DNA of 39,002 bases from an uncultured Clostridia bacterium (GCA_934747765.1 CAKVGZ010000005.1:1-39002); one strand, 5' to 3'; shown: positions 11,301 to 18,168, numbered from the stretch's first letter. Notes: a model not told the origin generated them from the sequence alone. A program made the numbers and translations.

Positions 11301-14300
11301 TAGCATTGAAAATAGTAGCTCTTTGATTGAAAGACCTGAAGGTGAATTTGTTAACAAATATTGGGTTAGTGAAGAAGGTAAAACACGATTTGGACACGAA
11401 GTCACGTATAAATTGATAGACAATAAAGACATCTTATCTGAAGGCAATTCCTATTCATTGTACTACTGCATTGTTATGGACATCATGTCCATGGAAATTG
11501 GCAGTGTTGGAAGTTATGGTGCAATAATAGATGGAAAAGCGGGAGGTTTGTTGTTAGACGAAGATGATATTAAAAAAGCATCCATAAAATTCAAAGATTT
11601 CTATGGAAATAAGGTGGATGAGGTGGATAAAGAATTTTTCTGGACTCCAGATCCTGACCACAAAGAACTCGAGTATTATGACACATCGATACTTGGAACT
11701 GAACTTCAAGGCGGAGAAACAGTTTACGTAAAAATCTATGGAGTTTATGAACAAGGCAAACAAGGTGAAAACACCTTGCTTGGAATTGTTCCAATAACCA
11801 GAGCAAAATACTATGCTTTGGGTGGTGGCGGAAGCACAGGAATATCATCATCCTCGTTAACCATTCCATTTAAAGACGCACACGGCAATGGATGGGGGAA
11901 ACACGTAAAAGCTGTCATCACAGGAAATCTTGGTGAAGATGAGTTGCAAGCAAGTCTAGGTGGACAATTTGAATACAAAATAAAACAAGGTTCAGGCAAA
12001 ATTTTGTATGATGAAGCGCTTAACTGTTACACTATTGTGCTGAATAATCCCCCAACGGCTTCAGATCTTTTCACGGTTGAAGTAAGGTTTATGGGGAAAG
12101 AATTGGGAAGTTTCAACATAACTGTTGAAGACGGGAAATGGGCTTCTTATGCATCAGATTGTCTATTAGAAGTTGATTCTAATATTGTGAATGGTTCCAT
12201 ATATTTGAAAAAGTTTGCAAAAGCAAATGAAGAGATAACAGTCACCGTAACTCCAAATGTTGAATTTAAATTTAAGTGTCTGATTGTGAATGGAAAGGTT
12301 CTTTCGGACGGAGAAAAAACTTTTAACGTTGAATCAAACAGCAAAATTGTTGTTTCTGCAAAATTTGAAAGAATTAAATACAGCATAACCAAAGAAAATG
12401 TTAATCATGCAAGCATTAATCTTTCAAAAATAAAAGCTTATTATGGCGACACAATAACAGTTTCTGTAACTCCAGATGAAGGTTACAGAGTTTCTGCAAT
12501 CAAAGTTAATGGAGTTAAAATTTCAGGAAACTCGTTCGTTGTTAGGGAAGATTCAGTTGTCACAGTTAAATTGACAGCAAGTTACTATTCAATCACTGTA
12601 AACCCATCAGAAAATGGTTCAATTGTTCCAGACAAAACACCAGCAAATGTTGGTGAAACCATAAGGTTGAGTGTTTCACCAAGCGAAGGATATAATATTG
12701 CTAATTTGGAAATTAAGAGTGACGGAAAAGACGTTGCAAGAGTTATTAACGGCAACACAGTTACATTCACAATGCCAGCAGGAAACGTAACAATCTCTGC
12801 AACCTTTGCGCAAAATGTTAATGAAGTTAAAATTAATCCAACAGAAAATGGCAATGTTTTTGCAACCCCTGTAAATGCTTTGGAAGGAGCAGAAGTTGTG
12901 TTGACAGTTTCTCCAGCAACAGGCTATAAACTTAAATCATTAAAAGTTATGTTCGGTGAAACAGAGATTTCAGTTGTGGATAACAAGTTCACAATGCCAG
13001 CAGGCGAGGTCACAATCTCAGCAACATTTGAAAAAATAAATTACACAATCACTAGAGAAGGAACAACAAATGGTTCGTTCACAGTTTCAAAAATAACTGC
13101 AAATTACAATGATGAGATTACAATCACAGCAACTCCAAAAACAGGCTATGAAATCGACCAAATCTTAGTTGACGGAAATCCAATCACTGAAACAACTTTC
13201 ATGATGCCCGCAAAGGACGTTGCAGTTAAGGTCACATTCAAAAAGATTGTTTACAATTTGAGTCTTATCTCTGTAAGCCCTGAAGCAGGAACAGCCGAAA
13301 TTGAAAGTAACACAGCTTATTACGGCAATAAAATTAAAATTAGTGTTACACTCGAAACTGAATACGAAATCAAGAATATTTTGATAAATAATGAAGTTGG
13401 CACTGGTTCTTGGACACAAAGTGGCAATAAGTTAGTGTATGAAATAACGATGCCAAACGAAGATGTTGTTATCATGATCAATATTGACAAAAAATCTTAT
13501 AAAATTAGCACGGTAAATTCGGATGGAGGGAACATAACTGTTTCGCAAACGACCGCGTGTTATAAAGATTCTATTCTTATAGAAGTAAGTTTGAAGACTG
13601 GTTATAGGCTTTCACAAATTACAGTAAAAGATGCAGGAGGCAACTCGATTGAAGTTAATGATAATTCTTTCATAATGCCAGCTAGCGATGTTACAATAAG
13701 TGTTAAATATGAAAAGAATAACTACAATATTTCTGGAAGCATTTCTGGAGATGGAAATTACATTATCACCAACAAGTCATATAACTATCAGGACACAATA
13801 ACAATTACCGGAACGCCAAATAAAGGATATTATTTCAATGATGTAATTGTTAAGTGTGGAAGCTCAACTTTCCATGCAACAAGAACAAGTGAAACTACAT
13901 TTGATTTCATTATGCCAGGCGGTGATGTAACAATCGCAGTTGTTTTTGGTTTGAAATATGTTTTAGGTCTTTGTGATGTTGACATTAACATGGCTGGGGT
14001 TCTAACAAATGTCAAATCATCAAAAACTTCCTATATAATGCCATCAAAATTTTATAGTTTGAATAACGAAATTGAATACACAATTGGTGATGGAGAAAAA
14101 TGTATAGATTCCGACGTCGTTTCTATTGAGATTAGCGATGGTGTAACCACAATTAACAAGGCGGCATTCTCTGGTTGCACAGGCTTAACCTCGATTACAA
14201 TTCCAAGCAGTGTCACAAGCATAGGTGATTCTGCATTCAGCGGATGCACAAGTTTGAAGATGTTTACTGTTCCAAATGGTGTCACAAAAATTTCAAATTC

Positions 14301-15405
14301 TATGTTCGATGGATGCAAAAGCTTAGAAACAATTGCTCCTATGGAAAACATAACAAGCATTGGAGAATTTGCGTTCAGAAATTGTGAAAAATTAATTAGA
14401 ATAAGTTTGCCAGAAGGAATTAAGGTAATTGAAAGATACACGTTCTATGGATGCTCTTCATTGTCATCAATAAGATTGCCTTCATCTCTTGAAACAATCC
14501 AAACATTTGCTTTTGCATACACTGGTTTAACATCAATTGTAATTCCAAATAAAGTGATAGCGTTAGGCGCGGAAGAGATAGACAAACAATCCGGTTGTGT
14601 GTTTAAAGGTTGCACGTTATTAACATCTGTGACCCTTCCAGACACATTCGAAGATTTGGGAGTGTTTAACTTCGAACGCTGCACTGCGCTTGAATGCTTG
14701 GTTTTGCCAAAAACTTTAAAATCACTTAACATCAGTTCAATTAATTCAATCAAAGCACTTGTTATGTTGGGAACAACAGCTCCAACCTTGTCGGGCACCA
14801 GTATGTTATACCCTGAAGTGTATGTTCCAAGTTCGGCATTAAGTGGCTATCGGGCAGCAAACAAATGGAAAGAATACGCATCAAAAATCCATGCAAACCT
14901 AGCAAACCTAATTGATGCACCAAGATCTTTTGATGGGACGGAATACGTTAACCTTGGAAGAGGTTACATGTATCAAGATAAAATCACCGTTGAAGTCAGA
15001 GCATACATGGACGACTGGTCTAAGTACACAACAAATATGAGATTAATTTCTTGCACGGAAGGCGGTGGATGGAACGTTGGTGAAGTTCTCGGAGGCAAAA
15101 TACATTTCGCATGCTACGATTCAGGAAATGGTTACAAAAATGTAACCACATCAATGACTTTTGCAGATTTAAGTGCTGGATGGCACACATTCAAAATAAC
15201 ATTTGATGGAGAATATTTAAGAGCGTACATTGATGGAGAATCAGTTGGAACATCAGAAAAATATGTTTCAGGAAAGATAGGATACGCTTCAAATTCAATC
15301 TTTGTTGGAGCAGAAGCAGGTTCAAGTACAACAACTCCAATCTTCTCCTCAGGCAATTTCAAAGGCATAATTGCTTATATTCGAATTGAGAACAATGTTT
15401 CATAA
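2365..15405 (+). CDS. Giant modular membrane-anchored surface protein (4346 aa)
   Basis: A single frame encodes about 4346 residues. The ATG at 2365 is chosen because the frame's upstream part overlaps a consensus promoter; a G6 tract precedes it in place of a classical ribosome binding site. A lysine-rich N-terminus and one hydrophobic helix (about residues 21-42) make a signal anchor or signal peptide. Residues ~50-3260 are threonine/asparagine-rich beta modules resembling bacterial Ig-like folds, often opening with an I-x-L-x-x-L motif (near nt 5580, 8101, 8414, 10060 and 10420). Eight InlB-B-like repeats follow (~3270-3863), then BspA-type leucine-rich repeats (~3921-4176) and a LamG/concanavalin-like domain (~4184-4346). 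There is no LPxTG motif or C-terminal hydrophobic tail. The architecture suggests a long stalk presenting a ligand-binding tip, perhaps an adhesin; the ligand is unknown. It has its own promoter and terminator. Confidence 0.88.
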   Translation: MEKQLKAKTKKEKSKFAIWKVVVATLCSVLGAIGIIFLGLYFSGSFSRDPVNPEGLFFADVTINEKGEKTYTSRGATPYNISADSDILISTATQGVNQNQIELSFPKGSSSYFVLKLNNGETEEDFAGSNTKFFYSKDADGNRVVYVSCIAEKATHITNGVIIVPRYVTLNTKFKVILAQEDEEGRTDFTKTFSPAAKLYNVGGYTQLIAKSVSSKLTGSVSVDFNIDVPVESISIVGITGNSLSKDSVAGLNEQKLTFNGDQIEVGTEGAFSAVLNVFPFRAIYKYGKDGTKGVKEYKKVIFSLDADVNNSGPKITFADNSGNEVADVYLQEGRMFTFAGKETLGTSLLAKKITGQFNLEAKMFKSAKLEDEALKSGIGQLGDFNSVLSDPTKGLSTKQSFLIKEIPIEGFGISDEYKGEIGDDDPTKNPLTIDINNSTLIYANKPGDKSLGIKIESSQGVGQNQNKIKNILVSIQYLIGEVWYDATKTNIVGEYTIMPMYQFHVDHEIVTQNGLSISETNSLYYFNFIRPKYISASNLSYWEVWATPVAEDIEVYGISAVAIKVYYLSPDSGLVLDDAEHYGPYGIGSGASEVVQPQVEWKENDELKTSRDLGLADYNERVFVKNTVEYAKYNKISLRNLQNITNISSNPTYKTIRYFVYTNQKVGTEYVNLEQYLNVKKYNGTIPGVSGAVFEIEPTDDELLITSLDLDYIEFNLIFAVVEHEKSGTPTLHDGKYRIITVPTEVTSGNLITCPIRIYKTLGDFEITVAESKLKPYGDSDKRNFFMQNQEKVISLEITINKNDDTLFQSLAKKGDIKLIDSADIYCKIASREVALSEVLGLIFSAENPEITYVDILDKNEVGEKIVYSIKLSTKSLNFDADSAEKSERLSLEYKISASNMAEADKLQTKSTEFYVYSGKIINAYFGTEGNKVTNAVTVNKTIKSGKFETEIKNDIAIGHDEDGYFLNVYVEGFGFADSYTVTSSNSCVVLTWIASKSRYSISFVGEGTSTLTLTLAYPHKDFTQKTLEIGVSSSYTTKAEYNANSSVDDRILSYNSVVGYQILGLANETTIRLEDLIKITAIPNGSETGTDITELFNFSLSYDDPNDFKNKVEIIKESEKIVGIKIKNSFGSSANIIVSVSSVEIGVTFQFNILVKPNVELRGTSASHAGLSSTEPDTYAVYCEADISFVNFGLYVFDLATKTYSTASSNPLHFALYKDGKLVENIEKCATLTQTGNILNKLSFKPGSGNYTLVVSDVEKPGIFDLKKEFKFVVHSNVKLDQNPGTETKKENISYINSSNEEIVLENVDVYNLNNEILPILNGQSIRIVGNKIVFGNTGIEINISRIFGDHAFDSGLLKINEKETEKVVVIKNVKSLSKQILRVSYGDDVTMYVSYYVAPNITLASDYTVTYDGKTYVKLYCGQVITNATSWFKHNGDVESFTINFGSIASGRIDSLPAIYSKVGSVNLTENGTQYFVNKTSDGLIITQIVVSYDTGENREYRVFDALISPIDFDNFVTYNGSETGADWKEILAGTFVKEITSGETKEVESFLKNVNNYFGKTGSTLNYRLLRETATGFIELSGGVAGIRRENGILKFITQPVASDSSYRIKFEYIVKSESYDDACFTFYYYIKVIKNQSIEIFYPYGSGGTTLENNAPTDSEKELFPDMTISESFETLRKHIVYFDQFLGGNYIFDLTESANNFNSNFVEVLVGGKMQQQNTDTPSYNKLRFSIYKIFVNGVETSASAFDDYITVSDSGVVTLKKPTQTVLIMIKVSTDNGAENYYRLVVRERPSNVNVKHGTTTYTSDLVDSELAITNGFELSNLIINSAVGEVNYKIVNDNGKEQTSENMIYIKDGKIVVESSPNSQSAYLVIYNEEFGTVAKIKVVAKSPIVVEFKQTKDIYSDRTIDLSTLLTITVNGTGIPNLSGLNYSIKLDGKYGFVETPVSGCNLLIHPIANEKTVQLTIKVWGEEEVLPGTNETNPCVVSCALNVKPRVSPKQDVSKDITAGGETTISLSDLFGIQKQDGITIENGYNIEMSYVWDGDVENETLMLSHEGPTTTFKDNITINVSNISTKRTARLTIKVYKKDGDNNVLGEVITATCTLTINPKYTVTINYPDHGTGNNNLTAEAIYVNYKEEIDLLKRITFTGGDTKLTFVSSNTDLIEIVDGKTGVIKIKEGASVEFNTRVFVNIYVAASELNDGKYIGLGVYTIIVSPNEIKSAEYGINGSGVTYRRDTLVNTALSENENFFDVKDGWLKLETKNSTQDNFFKFTLSVREKFDHFKVPTGIKDVVIYGAGTESAGYPLLFTLNTNDGGIKSEKVLSAPTEIVKVEVLGDEPTADVCKLSEGKLTFNKAGTWIIRLTTSSETFVYLFNSEHKNGTYEASCYKPISTDDLNRLMFESIFGTNLTNKDMYDFVIDSSTVVNVGIIKDFGLTQPETLLNFYYNLGEESYKIPYSTASELYTYSVGDVDGEKKKLSEFKLEDLNPKDETTLIIFNEQGREVARYVYSIANDFAFDEDAITEYEKTGISGSFEENEFEDYAGKIEVSKTIELTAGTRYDLINLLKNNLGLRTFDGGEFVVENIKGKFTISLGYSKFTTNSNFKSNISALVGIVSTGDNTYEIIPHGARNNGDIVHLVLTIGGRKIILRINIVPIAKIQTLSSTGEKVISSAEKGETKIALSQLITASNVDVSKLQVAIVAGLSDGYAVSTGSSNYLTDLKTDDTQVSGLDRYGIKFKKTALGGAVLKFRIFDEFGYEVADSTGTPIQIKINYRNSSGKIVEVDKYNSASSIYEGDSFDIWAKVENEKKSTAYYKWDSENKSFGEPVEYKPSEMKETIMLENISDENINGISVELDYSASFKTDTGAGKMDNFGVGYFSNTKFGLSQQIAGDNFVITIKYEEKDESGTITWNETTGITTNTTVQQRYILRFKNDYNSYNEIYIGYAKGSKNPKNYLEVYDKKAGEIANKVFFSIENSSSLIERPEGEFVNKYWVSEEGKTRFGHEVTYKLIDNKDILSEGNSYSLYYCIVMDIMSMEIGSVGSYGAIIDGKAGGLLLDEDDIKKASIKFKDFYGNKVDEVDKEFFWTPDPDHKELEYYDTSILGTELQGGETVYVKIYGVYEQGKQGENTLLGIVPITRAKYYALGGGGSTGISSSSLTIPFKDAHGNGWGKHVKAVITGNLGEDELQASLGGQFEYKIKQGSGKILYDEALNCYTIVLNNPPTASDLFTVEVRFMGKELGSFNITVEDGKWASYASDCLLEVDSNIVNGSIYLKKFAKANEEITVTVTPNVEFKFKCLIVNGKVLSDGEKTFNVESNSKIVVSAKFERIKYSITKENVNHASINLSKIKAYYGDTITVSVTPDEGYRVSAIKVNGVKISGNSFVVREDSVVTVKLTASYYSITVNPSENGSIVPDKTPANVGETIRLSVSPSEGYNIANLEIKSDGKDVARVINGNTVTFTMPAGNVTISATFAQNVNEVKINPTENGNVFATPVNALEGAEVVLTVSPATGYKLKSLKVMFGETEISVVDNKFTMPAGEVTISATFEKINYTITREGTTNGSFTVSKITANYNDEITITATPKTGYEIDQILVDGNPITETTFMMPAKDVAVKVTFKKIVYNLSLISVSPEAGTAEIESNTAYYGNKIKISVTLETEYEIKNILINNEVGTGSWTQSGNKLVYEITMPNEDVVIMINIDKKSYKISTVNSDGGNITVSQTTACYKDSILIEVSLKTGYRLSQITVKDAGGNSIEVNDNSFIMPASDVTISVKYEKNNYNISGSISGDGNYIITNKSYNYQDTITITGTPNKGYYFNDVIVKCGSSTFHATRTSETTFDFIMPGGDVTIAVVFGLKYVLGLCDVDINMAGVLTNVKSSKTSYIMPSKFYSLNNEIEYTIGDGEKCIDSDVVSIEISDGVTTINKAAFSGCTGLTSITIPSSVTSIGDSAFSGCTSLKMFTVPNGVTKISNSMFDGCKSLETIAPMENITSIGEFAFRNCEKLIRISLPEGIKVIERYTFYGCSSLSSIRLPSSLETIQTFAFAYTGLTSIVIPNKVIALGAEEIDKQSGCVFKGCTLLTSVTLPDTFEDLGVFNFERCTALECLVLPKTLKSLNISSINSIKALVMLGTTAPTLSGTSMLYPEVYVPSSALSGYRAANKWKEYASKIHANLANLIDAPRSFDGTEYVNLGRGYMYQDKITVEVRAYMDDWSKYTTNMRLISCTEGGGWNVGEVLGGKIHFACYDSGNGYKNVTTSMTFADLSAGWHTFKITFDGEYLRAYIDGESVGTSEKYVSGKIGYASNSIFVGAEAGSSTTTPIFSSGNFKGIIAYIRIENNVS
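12172..13953 (+). repeat. Eight InlB-B-like repeat modules inside the giant gene
   Basis: About eight consecutive modules of 65-85 residues start near 12172, 12378, 12583, 12818, 13039, 13249, 13498 and 13720. Typical features are Y-x-I-(T/S) at the start, a central A-x-x-G-x-x-(I/V)-x-(I/V)-(S/T)-x-(T/S)-P-x-x-G-Y, and a closing T-(F/I)-x-M-P-x-x-(D/N)-V-x-(I/V). This matches the divergent InlB B-repeat family seen in Listeria internalins and many gut Bacillota surface proteins. The repeats are divergent at DNA level, so recent tandem duplication is not evident. Confidence 0.82.
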
Positions 15406-15426
15406 AACGCACTTAAACATTTAACG

Positions 15427-15457
15427 AAAAACTCTTTCTACACTGAAAGAGTTTTTT
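15427..15457 (+). terminator. Terminator of the giant gene
   Basis: ACTCTTTC (15431-15438) pairs with GAAAGAGT (15445-15452) around TACACT, with a T6 tail, 22 nt after the stop codon. Confidence 0.9.
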
Positions 15458-15509
15458 GTTTTAATAACAATTTTTTCGCGTTTATAATCAAAAATTTGTT
15501 CAAAAATTG

Positions 15510-15538
15510 TTGACACTCCCAACTTTCTATGTTAATAT
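15510..15538 (+). promoter_or_regulatory. Promoter of rpmG-secE-nusG
   Basis: A perfect TTGACA (15510-15515), a 17-bp spacer and TAATAT (15533-15538). It lies downstream of the giant gene's terminator and about 70 nt before rpmG, so the transcript has a leader of roughly 65 nt. Confidence 0.88.
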
Positions 15539-15551
15539 ATTCTAGCATCCT

Positions 15552-15586
15552 AAGTTCGGGGTGTTTTTTCTAGAACACTTGAGCTT
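15552..15586 (+). promoter_or_regulatory. Structured leader before rpmG
   Basis: AAGTTC (15552-15557) pairs with GAGCTT (15581-15586), and GTGTT (15561-15565) with AACAC (15574-15578). An asymmetric GGG/TT internal loop separates the two helices and the apical loop is TTTTCTAG. The predicted transcript starts just before it. A regulatory role is possible; I do not recognise it as a named RNA family. Confidence 0.45.
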
Positions 15587-15608
15587 ATGAAAATTTAAGG
15601 AGAAAATT

Positions 15609-15776
15609 ATGGCAAAGAAGAATTTAGCAAGAACACACATAACACTTGCATGCACCGAATGCAAAGAAAGAAATTATGCAACTGTTAAAAACAAAAAAAA
15701 TGACGCAGACAGAATTGAAATGAGCAAGCACTGCCCACGTTGCAACAAGCACACTCTTCACAAAGAAACAAAATAA
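15609..15776 (+). CDS. rpmG: Large ribosomal subunit protein L33, zinc-binding form
   Basis: This 55-residue protein begins MAKKNLARTHITLACTEC. It has two zinc-ligand pairs, CTEC (residues 15-18) and CPRC (42-45), so it is the metal-binding C+ L33. Family length is 49-55. L33 binds near the E site of the 50S subunit. The ATG follows an AAGGAG site, and secE starts 17 nt after the stop. This position ahead of secE-nusG is the common Bacillota arrangement. Confidence 0.96.
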   Translation: MAKKNLARTHITLACTECKERNYATVKNKKNDADRIEMSKHCPRCNKHTLHKETK

Positions 15777-15793
15777 TCTCAAAAGGAGTAAAC

Positions 15794-16285
15794 ATGTCTA
15801 AAAAGAACAAAAAAGTTATTCCTGCTTTGGATCAATCGGACGTTCAACAAAACGCCGAAATAATTGAAGCAGAAACAGAAGAAAAGGCTGTTGAAACAAG
15901 CGAAGTTGAAGTTTCTGAAAAAAAGAAAAACGTAAAAGACACGCAAGTTGTTGACAAAAAATCCAAAAAGGTCAAAAAAGAAAAGAAACCAAGCAAACTT
16001 GGAAGAAAGCTTAAAGAAACTGGCGCTGAACTGAAAAAGGTCACATGGCCAACTTTCCCAAAAGTTTTGAAACAAACTGGCGTTGTGCTTGGAGTTGTTG
16101 TTTTCTTTGGTCTTGTTCTCTTTGCCTTTGACTATTGTTTGAACACTGCTTTCAAAGCGTTAAACAGCCAAACACTAACAGCAGGCGAAATTTGGGGAAC
16201 AGTTGGAATTGTTTCCGCTCTTGTCATCGCAACTGTTGTTGGTCTCACAATATGGCTTGTTAAAAGAAGAAAGGGGAACAAATAG
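15794..16285 (+). CDS. secE: Preprotein translocase subunit SecE, extended form
   Basis: The 163-residue product contains the SecE signature ELKKVTWPTFPKVLKQT (about residues 79-95) followed by a transmembrane helix (~98-120). SecE clamps SecY in the Sec channel. Two features differ from the ~60-residue, single-helix SecE of most Bacillota. One is a charged N-terminal extension of about 75 residues, acidic then lysine-rich. The other is a second hydrophobic segment (~137-158) ending in KRRKGNK, which would return the C-terminus to the cytoplasm. The ATG at 15794 has an AAAGGAG site; the frame opens 18 codons earlier, inside rpmG. nusG begins immediately after the stop. Confidence 0.92.
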   Translation: MSKKNKKVIPALDQSDVQQNAEIIEAETEEKAVETSEVEVSEKKKNVKDTQVVDKKSKKVKKEKKPSKLGRKLKETGAELKKVTWPTFPKVLKQTGVVLGVVVFFGLVLFAFDYCLNTAFKALNSQTLTAGEIWGTVGIVSALVIATVVGLTIWLVKRRKGNK

Positions 16286-16903
16286 ATGGAAGAAAAAGAA
16301 ATGGAAAACCTTTCAGAAGTTGAAAGTAAACTTGAAATAGAAAAAAAACCAGAAACAAAAAGTTGGGAAGGCAATCCCTATAGAAACAGCCCAGATGCAA
16401 AATGGTATGTGCTTCACACTTTCTCTGGCTATGAACAAGTTGCTAAAGACAATTTGGAAACCGTTGTTGAAAAATTTAATTTGCAAAACAGAATTTTCGA
16501 TATAATCATCCCTATGGAAGACGTTATCGAAGAGAAAAACGGAAAGAGAAAACTTGTTTCAAAAAAAGTTATGCCTTGCTATTTGCTTGTGAAAATGATT
16601 TACGGCGATGACATGTGGCACAACATAACAAGAACAAGAGGCATAACCGGATTTGTTGGACCAAAAGGAAGACCTCTTGCACTTACTGAAGACGAAATCA
16701 GAAAAATGCGTCTTGAAAAAGTTGACGTAAACATTCAACTTGAAATTGGTGACAAGATTGAAGTTGTCGACGGACCTCTCATGAACATGGTTGGAACTGT
16801 TATGAAAGTTGATTCTGACAACCGACGTGCTAAAGTTAACGTTGAAATGTTTGGAAGAGAAACACCCGTTGACCTTGATTTCAGTCAAGTCAAAAAAATC
16901 TAA
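16286..16903 (+). CDS. nusG: Transcription termination/antitermination factor NusG
   Basis: The 205-residue product has the NGN domain starting AKWYVLHTFSGYE (about residue 38), with the RTRGITGFVGP segment, and a C-terminal KOW domain (GDKIEVVDGPLMNMVGTV). NusG binds the RNA polymerase clamp and modulates pausing and termination. It is about 30 residues longer than usual because of an acidic N-terminal tail; a start at the internal Met (residue 6) is also possible. The ATG abuts the secE stop codon, with an AAGGGG site inside secE, so translational coupling is likely. Confidence 0.96.
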   Translation: MEEKEMENLSEVESKLEIEKKPETKSWEGNPYRNSPDAKWYVLHTFSGYEQVAKDNLETVVEKFNLQNRIFDIIIPMEDVIEEKNGKRKLVSKKVMPCYLLVKMIYGDDMWHNITRTRGITGFVGPKGRPLALTEDEIRKMRLEKVDVNIQLEIGDKIEVVDGPLMNMVGTVMKVDSDNRRAKVNVEMFGRETPVDLDFSQVKKI

Positions 16904-16945
16904 TTTGGTTTTGGCGTCTAATGGACGTTGAAATATATAAAATCA

Positions 16946-16987
16946 GTGGGAGAAACGATTATAGTCATATCGTTTTGCTAAAACCAC
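16946..16987 (+). promoter_or_regulatory. Candidate L1-binding autoregulatory leader of rplK-rplA
   Basis: GTGG (16946-16949) pairs with CCAC (16984-16987), and AAACGAT (16953-16959) with ATCGTTT (16969-16975). The asymmetric internal loop contains GAG on the 5' side. Two short helices with an asymmetric G-rich loop just upstream of rplK resemble the L1-binding site through which L1 represses its own operon. The closing CCAC ends 3 nt before the GGAGG of rplK, so protein binding could block initiation. Identity rests on position and shape only. Confidence 0.6.
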
Positions 16988-17000
16988 AAAGGAGGAAATT

Positions 17001-17426
17001 ATGGCTAAGAAAATTAATGCAATTGTAAAACTTCAATTGCCAGCCGGTAAAGCAACTCCAGGACCTCCAGTTGGATCGTCTCTTGGACCTCATGGAATTA
17101 ACATTGCAGGCTTTACCAAAGAATTTAATGAAAAGACTGCTTCTCAAGCAGGGCTTATCATTCCGGTAGTTATCACAATCTACCAAGACAGATCATTTGA
17201 TTTTGTTCTCAAAACTCCACCAGCAGCTGTTTTGATCAAAAAAGCAATTGGTCTTGAAACAGGTTCAGCAAAACCTAACAAAACAAAAGTCGGAACAATC
17301 AAAAGATCTCAAATTAGAGAAATTGCTACTCTTAAAATGCCAGATTTGAATGCATCTAGCATTGAACAAGCAATGAAAATGATTGAAGGCAGTGCAAGAA
17401 GCATGGGCGTTGTTGTTGAAGACTAA
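17001..17426 (+). CDS. rplK: Large ribosomal subunit protein L11
   Basis: This 141-residue uL11 begins with the conserved KLQLPAGKATPGPPVGSSLG stretch (residues 10-29) and has a C-terminal rRNA-binding domain. L11 forms the GTPase-associated centre with 23S rRNA and is needed for stringent-factor sensing. Length is exactly typical. A strong GGAGG site precedes the ATG. A structured leader lies upstream and rplA follows after 10 nt. Confidence 0.98.
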   Translation: MAKKINAIVKLQLPAGKATPGPPVGSSLGPHGINIAGFTKEFNEKTASQAGLIIPVVITIYQDRSFDFVLKTPPAAVLIKKAIGLETGSAKPNKTKVGTIKRSQIREIATLKMPDLNASSIEQAMKMIEGSARSMGVVVED

Positions 17427-17436
17427 GAGGTGACGT

Positions 17437-18117
17437 ATGAAAAGAGGTAAAAACTATATAAACGCTGTCAGCGCTATCGACAAAACAAAGCTCTATGATT
17501 CAAGCGAAGCTATGGATTTGGTTGTTTCAAATGCCAAAGCAAAATTTGATGAAACAGTTGAAGCTCACTTCAGACTTGGTGTTGACGGAAGAAATGCTGA
17601 TCAACAAGTTAGAGGAGTTGTTGTTCTTCCTCATGGAACAGGTAAAAGTGTTAAGGTTTTGGTTATCGCAAAAGGTGACAAAGCAAAAGAAGCCGAAGCA
17701 GCTGGCGCAGATTTTGTTGGTGCTGAAGACATGATTGAAAAAATCCAAAAAGAAAATTGGTTAGATTTTGACGTTTGCATCACAACTCCAGACATGATGG
17801 GTTTGGTTGGACGTATCGCTAGAGTTTTAGGACCAAAAGGATTGATGCCAAATCCAAAGAGCGGAACAGTTACAATGGACGTTAAAAAAGCTATTGACGA
17901 CGTTAAAGCCGGTAAAGTTGAATATAGACTTGACAAAACAAACAATATCCATGTTATCATTGGAAAAGTAAGTTTTGGAAAAGAAAAACTTAATGAAAAC
18001 TTTGAAGTTATTTTGAATGCAATTAACAAAGCAAAACCAGCTTCTGCAAAAGGAACATACATCAAATCTGCAACTCTTGCAACAACAATGGGACCTGGAA
18101 TTAGAGTTAAAGCATAA
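17437..18117 (+). CDS. rplA: Large ribosomal subunit protein L1
   Basis: The 226-residue uL1 contains the signature region VLGPKGLMPNPKSGTVT (about residues 131-147). L1 builds the mobile stalk near the E site and represses translation of its own operon. The start has an AGAGGTGA site. In most Bacillota rplJ and rplL come next; here a terminator follows the stop codon and neither gene is in the window. Confidence 0.98.
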   Translation: MKRGKNYINAVSAIDKTKLYDSSEAMDLVVSNAKAKFDETVEAHFRLGVDGRNADQQVRGVVVLPHGTGKSVKVLVIAKGDKAKEAEAAGADFVGAEDMIEKIQKENWLDFDVCITTPDMMGLVGRIARVLGPKGLMPNPKSGTVTMDVKKAIDDVKAGKVEYRLDKTNNIHVIIGKVSFGKEKLNENFEVILNAINKAKPASAKGTYIKSATLATTMGPGIRVKA

Positions 18118-18140
18118 TAATAAAATAATTACAAATACTA

Positions 18141-18168
18141 ACTCCGAAATTAAATTCGGAGTTTTTTT
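18141..18168 (+). terminator. Terminator of rplK-rplA, holding the next gene's ribosome binding site
   Basis: ACTCCGAA (18141-18148) pairs with TTCGGAGT (18155-18162) around ATTAAA, followed by T6. The 3' arm contains GGAG (18158-18161), seven bases before the ATG at 18169. The same bases thus serve as terminator stem and as the only visible ribosome binding site of the VanW gene. Confidence 0.9.

Noticed and set aside
13830..14798. Minus-strand frames opposite the leucine-rich repeats
   Set aside because: They mirror the repeat periodicity of the plus-strand gene and resemble no protein.
16911..16939. Promoter between nusG and rplK
   Set aside because: TTGGCG-N17-TATATA is possible but weak; the region may simply be leader RNA of a transcript continuing from nusG.
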